From the NCBI GenBank assembly GCA_036365515.1, contig CM070877.1, forward strand, positions 86,356,022 through 86,420,021: a stretch of 64,000 nucleotides of DNA, given 5' to 3'. The notes beneath the pieces are model-generated. The model saw only the letters and a program-made list of their open reading frames with translations, was not told the origin of the DNA and made no database searches. The DNA is from Torymus aiolomorphi (lineage: Eukaryota; Arthropoda; Insecta; Hymenoptera; Torymidae). Made by a program: the position numbers and the translations under genes. Shown one piece after another: positions 57,615 through 64,000 of the stretch (position 1 is the stretch's first letter; each line of letters starts with the position of its first letter).

Positions 57615-60229
57615 CCCATTAAGTCCCAAATTGCAGACATTTCATTCTTACTTTCGAGCTTGAATAATTTGATGAAAACGACAAAAATTTTTTTGGAAAA
57701 TAGTCATTCCTACTATTTTCAGGTATGCTCTACACAATGAAATGATTAAAAAAATTATAAAAATTGATTTTCAATTCATAATTAACAAATTAAAATAAAA
57801 AATGCGTTTTTTTAAGCACACTTTTTTTTCAATAAAAAATTAGAGGGGGAAGCAATTTTAATTATGCTGTCGCAAATATGCACAAAAGTGCATAAAACAT
57901 CTCAGCTTTTCAAATTCGCTGAGTTTTTGTCTCTATGATTTTTTTTTAACAAAATGGCGGCGGTTTTTGTAAAACCGCGTGATGTTAAACTTCATGATTT
58001 TTTTTCTCAAAAAATATGATCTTAAATGAAAAATGTTAAAGAATAAAAAATGCTTAGAATTACTCACAGAATACGTATGAATTTTTTCAGAAGATTTTGA
58101 GCAAATTTTGAATTTTTTAAATTTTCACAATTTTTGAAAAATTAAAAACTGGCTCAAAAAATTTTTTAAAAAAATTGTACATGAGTGATTCTAAGTACTT
58201 TTTATTCTATAAAATTTTTTTTTAAAGTTCATTCTTCTCGAGAAAAATAAATTATGATATTTTACTTCATTTTTGCAACAAAATCTCATCATTTTCATCT
58301 TTTAGCCGTCGTTTTTATTCAAGAACAACGTTGCCCGACACTTACCGCGTGGAGGTAGATGAATGCAAATGTCTTTTTTTGTTTTTTCTTTTTAGTTTTT
58401 TTGTTTTTTTTTTTTTAGTTTTTTTTAGTTTTTTTTAGTTTTTTTTTATTTTATTTTTGTTTTTTTTTGTTTTTTTTTTTTTATATTTTTGAGTGATAAG
58501 TGCTTTGCATGCAAGTCCTACAAAGATATTTACCGCATATTTTACAGAAGGTGTATGTTCTAATTGGACAGAAAGATCAGTTTCTCATTTTTTCATGTTT
58601 AAGGACCTCATGGTGTTTCTTTTGAGATGATTTTTGTTTTCCAAGATAATGCTTTGAAATAGCTATCATGAATGAAGTCTAATGCACTAAATTTTTTTTC
58701 GCCTTTGTGGACATAATTCGAAATTACTACTACATTTGCAATAGCAGATTGAATTATTCTAATGAAAACGATCCATGTCCATTTCTTTGATCGTATACAT
58801 GGCATAGCGTAATTACAGCGGCCATCATGTACATCAACTCCACCCATGAACTTATTACAAAGTTGAAAAGCATTTGGAAAATTTATATTTACTTTTTCTA
58901 TTTTTTCTTTGCTTCTTCTTTGAGCCACATACGTGGGTGACACTCCAGCAGCAGTAGAAACCATCGATACTTGTTTTGAGTCAACAAGAGTAATATAATT
59001 TATTCCACTGCTTTTTTCGTGTTTTACAGCGAACGTACCTCTAGGAGATTTCTTTGGGATAACATTTTTTTCTTTTACTCTATTGTCTCTAATAGTACCA
59101 GTAGAACGCAACCCTAATTTTTTCAAATGTAAAACAAGATCGAAGCTTGTAAAAAGATTGTCTATGTAAAGATGATAAAAAGGTACTTTTTTAACACCAA
59201 CGCTAGAAAAAAATTGTGTAATAAACTTAGTACTACGCGAGATCCCAATGAGCATTTGGATAATTTCTTTCCTCCTACATCCGAATTTTTTCCACAGTAC
59301 AAGTCAAAATCTAGCAAATATCCGTCAGGAGTACAGAGTCCCCAAAATTTGAGACCAAATCGAATGGGTTTTCCCTTTATAAACTGTTTCAAGATAGTCC
59401 TTCCAAAAAATTTGGCCATCATTACGTCTACTGACATTGCTGCTTGAAAATATCCAAACTGCTGTATGTTCCTTCGAAATAAATTTATGAGTTTGCGAAC
59501 ACGCCAAGCTCTGTCATTGTCATTCTTATCTTCTGGCTTAGAATATTTGAGTTTGGACTTCAGTTTTTGAAATTTATTTCGAGACATAGCTTTTTTTATC
59601 GGTTCAAACGATAAGTAAGGGTCAGTTGACCAATAATGTTTATATGACTTTCTAGAATTGAACGCAGATGTAATGAGAATTCCTATAAAAATATTCAAAT
59701 CTTCCAAACTTACATCATCACAAAAAAAAATTTCAAATAACTCAATACAGTTCATATTCTGAAGTTTCTTTTTTACATTATCAGTCATTCTACACGAATT
59801 TTCAACATCCTCTGAATAATATTATTCTCCTTCTATCCATTCAAAAATATATTTATCTTCTAGTTTAGATTGTTTTTCACTAGATTTATTGTAAGCTTGA
59901 AAATAAGTTTTTTCTGTAGTGATTTCTTCTAAAAATTCTGATTCAAGTCGTCAGTGTCATCAGCACGAGAATTATTAGGGTCAGGTAAAAATAAGGATTC
60001 TTCATCTTCATCATCTGAACAGAACTGTTCGCAATCTGATTCTGAATCAGATAATCGTCTGCTACGTTTTGATGCCATTTATAAAAGTATTATCAAAATT
60101 ATGATTATCAATGTTATAGTCCGTCAAAGTAAAAAGAACTATCGCAAGTTTTCAACTGTAGAAAGTTTTTATCAAATTATTCAAGCTCGAAAGTAAGAAT
60201 GAAATGTCTGCAATTTGGGACTTAATGGG
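57615..60229 (-). mobile_element. piggyBac-like transposon with perfect 59-bp TIRs
   Basis: 2615 bp, bounded by TTAA at 57611-57614 and 60230-60233. The ends are identical inverted repeats for 59 bases, starting CCCATTAAGTCCCAAATTGC. Perfect TIRs suggest a fairly recent insertion, though the transposase already carries frameshifts. It interrupts ORF2 of the CR1-like element. Confidence 0.95.
58480..60077 (-). pseudogene. piggyBac transposase, frameshifted
   Basis: Starts MASKRSRRLSDSESDCEQFC at 60077 with an acidic N-terminus, as usual. A shift near 59925 and a stop near 59825 precede MTDNVKKKL (59788). The DDE domain has LNIFIGILITSAFNSRKSYK, YWSTDPYLSFEPIKKAMSRN, AMSVDVMMAKFFGR (first Asp; the following Glu is Val), GLKFWGLCTPDGYLLDFDLY, a frameshift near 59240, LYIDNLFTSFDLVLHLKKLG (second Asp), GTFAVKHEKS and FMGGVDVHD (third Asp). 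The CRICGKYLCRTC-type zinc finger at the C-terminus survives in another frame at 58495-58555 (CKICGKYLCRTCMQSTYH). Catalytic Asp residues are all present, but at least three frame breaks kill the gene. Confidence 0.88.
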
Positions 60230-60233
60230 TTAA

Positions 60234-60462
60234 ACTTTCTATAATTCTCTCTTTTCCTTGGATTATTTGGATCTTTTTTCCATAATTTGTAAAGTTTCTC
60301 TTTGGTTACGCAAGATTTAATTATAGCAGAGGTTATCCAATTTTTTCTTGGATACAGTATATTCTTTTTACAATCTTTAGGTTTATTACAATCTTTTAGG
60401 TTATTTAGTACTAAATTTAGCTCCTTAATTAACGACAATTCTGACCAGTTAATTAATTTAGC
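60234..60462 (-). pseudogene. CR1/Jockey-like ORF2 linker between endonuclease and piggyBac insertion
   Basis: The same frame as the endonuclease continues after the TAA: NLKDCNKPKDCKKNILYPRK, then NWITSAIIKSCVTKEKLYKL and KKDPNNPRKRENYRKF, the linker typical of these ORF2 proteins. It stops at the piggyBac TTAA (60230-60233) and resumes at 57606 with ILKKIINKAKDSFSREQIQ. Confidence 0.8.
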
Positions 60463-61284
60463 TTAAGTACTAAGTTTGTTATAATTTATACGATTTATTG
60501 CATGAAATTCTTTTGTGGCTCTTATCTTATTTATGGACATGAAAATCGGAAAATGATCATTAAGCGGAATTTTTAAAATGAAAGTTTTATAGTTAATTTT
60601 ATCTAGCTTAATAAAAATATTGTCTATGCATGTTTCTGAATTGTTGTTTCTATCAGATGGTCTGGTAATATTTCGAAAGCCTGGGCAGTAACCATGCTCT
60701 AATAAAATATGCAAAAATTCTTGGTTGATTGATTCATGATTAGAAATATCAAAGTTAAAGTCCCCTATTATGAGGTTATTTTTATATTTACTGTTATTAT
60801 TTATCAAGTTCTTGAGTATTAATAGAAATTCCGATTTACTAATGTCCTGTGATCTATACAGGACGGATATCATAATTTTGTTATTATTTTCAATTGCAAT
60901 TTTAGAGTTAATTATTTTGGGGTTATTTATAGTTAATACTTCTGTCGTATTAGTTATGTAGTCGCTTACGTAAATCACCAGGCCATCTGATATATTAATT
61001 TTACTGTTATTGTAGTACATATTGTACCCCGGTATACTAAAATATTCGTAATGCTCCAAATTCCATGTTTCAGTGCACGCAATAATACAAGGTTTTATCA
61101 CTAGACTCTTCAGGAATACTAATAGTTTATGAAAGTTCGCATTTAAACTCCTTATATTTACGTTTAAAATTACTTCCTTTTCAAAAGCCATACATCTATT
61201 TAGTTCACTAAGATCATCGCAATTATAGTCAGTATTAATTATTTGATTCCATAAGTCCTCAATTTGATTAAAGTTATTTTCCAT
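60463..61284 (-). CDS. CR1/Jockey-like ORF2, endonuclease part
   Basis: 273 residues from the ATG at 61284 to a TAA at 60463-60465. Motifs of the APE-type endonuclease: VNIRSLNANFHKL (Asn), CTETWN (Glu), DGLVIYVSDYI, LYRSQDISKSEFL, LIIGDFNFDISNH (Asp/Asn), NITRPSDRNNNSETCIDNIF and PLNDHFPIFMS (Asp-His). All key residues are present. The TAA is an in-frame nonsense change, because the same frame continues as AKLINWSELSLIKELNLVLN to the piggyBac insertion. Confidence 0.87.
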   Translation of the reverse strand: MENNFNQIEDLWNQIINTDYNCDDLSELNRCMAFEKEVILNVNIRSLNANFHKLLVFLKSLVIKPCIIACTETWNLEHYEYFSIPGYNMYYNNSKINISDGLVIYVSDYITNTTEVLTINNPKIINSKIAIENNNKIMISVLYRSQDISKSEFLLILKNLINNNSKYKNNLIIGDFNFDISNHESINQEFLHILLEHGYCPGFRNITRPSDRNNNSETCIDNIFIKLDKINYKTFILKIPLNDHFPIFMSINKIRATKEFHAINRINYNKLST

Positions 61285-62557
61285 GTAAGTTTGCAGTGGT
61301 AGCTTTAGGTGTCCCTGGTATCGCTGGCAGTGATGAGCGCTGTGAGCCTGTCGAATCGCTGCTTGTTCTTATTACTCTTCTTGGTGTTATCGATTGTTGA
61401 TTTATTGCATGATCTACCTTACCAAAATACCGTTGGAAGGTAGGTTGCACAGGGTAATGAGTCATTTCTATGTATTTTTTAATTTTTGATTTTAATATTT
61501 CACATAGATCACTGTCTATTGCACATTGGTTTGTATTATAATTAGTTTTAAATTTTTCATTGCAAAAAACACAGTTCGGACATTTCATAATTTCACTAGT
61601 ACATTTTGAGGTTATGTGATTTCCATTGCACTTAGAACACGTGTCTTCATTCTTGCATTTTTTACTGTTATGCCCAAATCTTGAACATTTATTGCAAGAA
61701 TAAGAATTTATAATATCGAATACTCTACAACTCTGATAACCAATAAATAATCTGCTCTTGTTGTCTCTGATATGTTTATAAATATCCGACGTTACCTCAA
61801 TTATTGCACTGTTGGTGCTTGTTTTTGTATTGGTATATAGATGAAGTACTTTACACTTGTTTTCCATATTGTTAAAATTTCTTAGGTTGATATCTTGTTC
61901 AATTACTTTTTCATCTTCGAGAGTCTTATCGATATTTATTACTTTTAGTTTAGGTTTATTGATTTGTTCCTTTTCAATTTTAATGTCAATGTTCAGTAAA
62001 TTGTTCAGAGTATTTTCAATTGTATTAATGCTGTCTTCATTAGTGCAATTAATTATCACTGTGACTTTGTTCTTGCAAGCTACACTTTTTGTTTGTATTG
62101 TTTTATTTAGAGTTAGTTGTTGATTTACTATTTTTTCAATGTCGGTTGTATCTTTGCTGTTATTTTTTATTATTATTAGTTTAGGTATTCTTTTACTCTT
62201 TGGTTCTACATTAGCTGTTATTTCTGCGAAAGTCTTGATCTTATTGTTGTTATTGTTATTACCCTGCTTTTCTTTCGTAAGCAATTCATTTAATATTCTA
62301 TTTTTGTCTTGTAATTCACTATTTAGTTGTTTCAACAATTGAATTTCAATTCTTAAGGATTGTGTTTCCTTGTAGTCTTCGAACACAGTTTCATTAAGTT
62401 CTTTGTCCTTGTCCTTGTCATTATCCTTTTCAAGATCAATTTCACTAATAATTTCTTGTTTAATTTGTTCTTTTGTGAATAATTTAACTTGAGCTATTAA
62501 TTCTTTAGCTTCTCTGCTCAAGGTACCATATGGCAAGTTTGAGGTATTCAGCTCCAT
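61274..62557 (-). CDS. CR1/Jockey-like ORF1 protein with CCHC knuckles
   Basis: A 427-residue open frame. Residues 45-100 are a charged, coiled-coil-like region (KDKDKELNETV, SLRIEIQLLKQLNSELQDKN). Around 110-270 lies a folded part with PKLIIIKNNSKDTTDIEKIV, of the PRE-C2HC-like type seen in insect ORF1 proteins. Zinc knuckles follow: CNKCSRFGHNSKKC and CSKCNGNHITSKC (both CX2CX4HX4C, the second with an adapted spacer), then CPNCVFCNEKF. It would bind element RNA. Its stop overlaps the ORF2 start by 11 nt (ATGGAAAATAA), suggesting termination-reinitiation. The first about six codons appear to lie in the interrupted neighbour gene, so the natural start is uncertain. Confidence 0.8.
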   Translation of the reverse strand: MELNTSNLPYGTLSREAKELIAQVKLFTKEQIKQEIISEIDLEKDNDKDKDKELNETVFEDYKETQSLRIEIQLLKQLNSELQDKNRILNELLTKEKQGNNNNNNKIKTFAEITANVEPKSKRIPKLIIIKNNSKDTTDIEKIVNQQLTLNKTIQTKSVACKNKVTVIINCTNEDSINTIENTLNNLLNIDIKIEKEQINKPKLKVINIDKTLEDEKVIEQDINLRNFNNMENKCKVLHLYTNTKTSTNSAIIEVTSDIYKHIRDNKSRLFIGYQSCRVFDIINSYSCNKCSRFGHNSKKCKNEDTCSKCNGNHITSKCTSEIMKCPNCVFCNEKFKTNYNTNQCAIDSDLCEILKSKIKKYIEMTHYPVQPTFQRYFGKVDHAINQQSITPRRVIRTSSDSTGSQRSSLPAIPGTPKATTANLHGK

Positions 62558-63200
62558 CTTTGGGTAGTCCCAAATCTCGTACGAGATCGTTCAACTCCTG
62601 CTGGTTGAAAGTTTGAGGAACATTCACCTCACCTGCTGGTAAGTATTCGTCGTCCTCACTATCATTTTCGCATCCCTTCTCGGAGATCTCGTTAATTTGC
62701 ATTTCTTCTTCCCCCCGAGAATGGCCTACATCCATATGTTCAGTAGAGATTCTTTCATTTACGACAGCTATTTTTTCCGGTTTTGCGATTGAAGATACGT
62801 TTGCGTAAGAAATGTTAGCTTTGTTAGTTAAATTGAAACTTTTGATGTCTGTCATACAAAAATAGCATCTTTCTCGGCATGATGGTGCAGACCGTCATCG
62901 GTTTCGTAAATCTCAGCTGCTCGGTTTTTTTAGTGTTATCCCATCGCATTAACATCGTGTAACACGAGCCACAAATTATATTGGAATCCAATTGACATGC
63001 TGATTGGGAACTTCTAAACCGAAGCACTTACTGTAAAGAGATCTTATTTTAGTAGACATGGATCTACGATATCTAGAAATTTCAAAGTCACCACAAACAA
63101 AACAGAACGAATCACAACTTTGGTCGCACTCGTGTGAGTTATTTCTTGTAGTATTATATTCTACAAAGGCCAAATCACCCACCAATGTAGAGCTGCGGTC
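62542..63200 (-). pseudogene. Cys-rich multicopy family gene, copy 1, interrupted
   Basis: Minus-strand frames read SCDSFCFVCGDFEISRYRRS, MSTKIRSLYSKCFGLEVPNQ, then after a frameshift ICGSCYTMLMRWDNTKKTEQ, LRFTKPM, and after another shift DIKSFNLTNKANISYANVSS, an acidic stretch, and FNQQELNDLVRDLGLPKDGA. This resembles an uncharacterised arthropod/cnidarian multicopy family with CxxCG, C..C...L..W, MPF..PM.WREP, DCYFC and LNDLVRDL..SK..AE blocks (recalled from family patterns). The CR1-like element cuts it just after AEYL. Function unknown; the paired Cys suggest zinc binding. Confidence 0.6.
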
Positions 63201-63455
63201 CCTTGATGACGACGCCTGCAGGCCCGCTTTCTCACCCTGACCAGCCGCCGATACTGGGGTTCCGCATCCCTGCATCGTAAAGCACTGGTTTGTGCCTGCC
63301 ATGACGGCGAAAATGCCGTTAACCCAGAAATTCTGCCAGACAGATATATTGCTCACCATTACCACGTGGATGTGCCCTGGTTACAGGCTCAAGCCATAAG
63401 TACTTTACGATGCAGTGGCTCGAAATTTCAATATCGGCGGGTGGTCAGGGTGAGA
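63201..63455. promoter_or_regulatory. Shared head-to-head spacer between the two copies
   Basis: The spacer is itself an imperfect palindrome: CTTTCTCACCCTGACCAGCC at 63219 and its complement near 63435-63453, and GCATCGTAAAGCACTGG at 63273 mirrored by CTTTACGATGCAGTGG near 63403. The two gene copies diverge from it. It could be a bidirectional promoter or just the centre of an inverted duplication. Confidence 0.45.
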
Positions 63456-64000
63456 AAGAGGGCCCGCTACTGCAAGAAATATCTTACACAAGTGTGATAG
63501 AAGTTGTGATTCGGTTTGTTTTGTTCATGGTGAATTTGAAGTTTCAAAATATCGGATATCTTTAACTAAAAAGATGAAATCTGTTTACCATGATTGCTTT
63601 GGCTTGGAAATTTGCAACCAGGATGTTAATTGGATTCCACATATAATTTGTGGCTCGTGTTACACGATTTTAGTGCGATGGGATAACACTAAAAAAACCG
63701 AGCAGCTGAGATTTACTAAACCGATGATATGGTCTGCACCGCCATGCCGAGAAAACTGCTATTTTTGCACGACAGACATCGAAGGTTTCAATTTAACTAA
63801 CAAAGCTAACATTTCTTACGCCAACGTATCTTCAGTCGCAAAACCGGAAAAAATAGCAGTCGTGAATGAAACAATCTCTACTGAACATATGGATGTAGAC
63901 TATTCTCGGGGGGAAGAAGAAATGCAAATTAACAAGATCTCCGAGGAGAAATGTGAAAATAATAGTAGGACGACGAATACTTACCGGAAGGTGAAGCGAA
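63456..64000 (+). pseudogene. Cys-rich multicopy family gene, copy 2, runs off the window
   Basis: The plus-strand frame from about 63487 stays open to 63968 or beyond: HKCDRSCDSVCFVHGEFEVS, KSVYHDCFGLEICNQDVNWI, HIICGSCYTILVRWDNTKKT, FTKPMIWSAPPCRENCYFCT and DIEGFNLTNKANISYANVSS, then an acidic region. It keeps the DCYFC-type NCYFC block that is shifted in copy 1. A Cys of the first CxxC is His (CFVHG). No methionine start was found: two stops (TGTGATAG region) lie just upstream, so it may be a pseudogene or have an upstream exon. It is reverse-complementary to copy 1. Confidence 0.6.

Larger units (their letters stand above)
55596..62541 (-). mobile_element. CR1/Jockey-like non-LTR retrotransposon, split by piggyBac
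   Basis: On the minus strand: ORF1, ORF2 (endonuclease plus RT), a short 3' untranslated region and a tail of AATAAATAAA followed by nine A at about 55596-55604. The 5' junction lies near 62541, inside a Cys-rich gene copy. Without the piggyBac it is about 4.3 kb. Only one stop and one or two indels interrupt ORF2, so it is among the least decayed elements here. Confidence 0.85.

Overview
This window reads as intergenic or heterochromatin-like DNA from an insect. I favour Hymenoptera (an ant or parasitoid wasp) from the overall transposon mix, but no host marker gene proves it. It is AT-rich, has spliceosomal introns and microsatellites, and shows no bacterial operon structure. Almost every recognisable protein belongs to a mobile element, and nearly all carry stops, frameshifts or truncations. 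The families seen are BEL/Pao, Ty3/Gypsy (CsRn1-like plus a gag relic), LOA/R1-like and CR1/Jockey-like non-LTR elements, Penelope-like elements, mariner (two), piggyBac, a P/THAP9-like element, a DDE_Tnp_4 element, a Helitron relic, a putative Transib-type non-autonomous element, and many fold-back MITEs.

Layout. 1-177: tail of a mariner transposase. 178-5035: a satellite of about 120-bp units, interrupted at 2430-4037 by a fragment of a LOA/R1-like retrotransposon. 5395-18115: an inverted repeat with arms of about 825 bp around two Penelope-like 3' fragments. A fold-back MITE splits the second fragment, and a 7.65-kb BEL/Pao element (10279-17926) splits the right arm. 18.1-22.6 kb: fold-backs, a microsatellite, one candidate host exon (19507-19851, minus) and a Gypsy gag relic. 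22612-39003: a 16.4-kb unit bounded by inverted repeats of about 760 bp, each with a tRNA-like module. It holds a solo LTR (23916-30697), itself split by a full-length 5.4-kb LOA/R1-like element with a 12-bp target duplication, and a nearly complete but broken P/THAP9-like transposase (32.3-34.9 kb, minus). 39.4-41.9 kb: a DDE_Tnp_4 transposase gene with an intron. 42.2-45.5 kb: a 5'-truncated CsRn1-like Gypsy element. 48112-50562: a non-autonomous element with CACAGTGG ends and CGTCG target duplications (Transib-like), containing a mariner and a TTAA-flanked fold-back MITE. 51.4 kb: Helitron relic. 53.6-54.5 kb: two retrotransposon relics. 55.6-62.55 kb (minus): a CR1/Jockey-like element split by a piggyBac with perfect 59-bp terminal repeats. 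62.5-64 kb: two diverged head-to-head copies of a multicopy cysteine-rich protein gene.

The genes do not form a pathway. The window is best read as a stack of insertions whose order can be deduced: satellite and inverted repeats older, then P, Penelope, Transib-like and CR1-like elements, then BEL, LOA-like, mariner, piggyBac and MITE insertions. The most interesting items are the RSS-heptamer-ended Transib-like element, the P-like transposase inside long inverted repeats that carry tRNA-like modules, the candidate host exon, and the CR1-like ORF1 whose start codon seems to lie in the interrupted gene.
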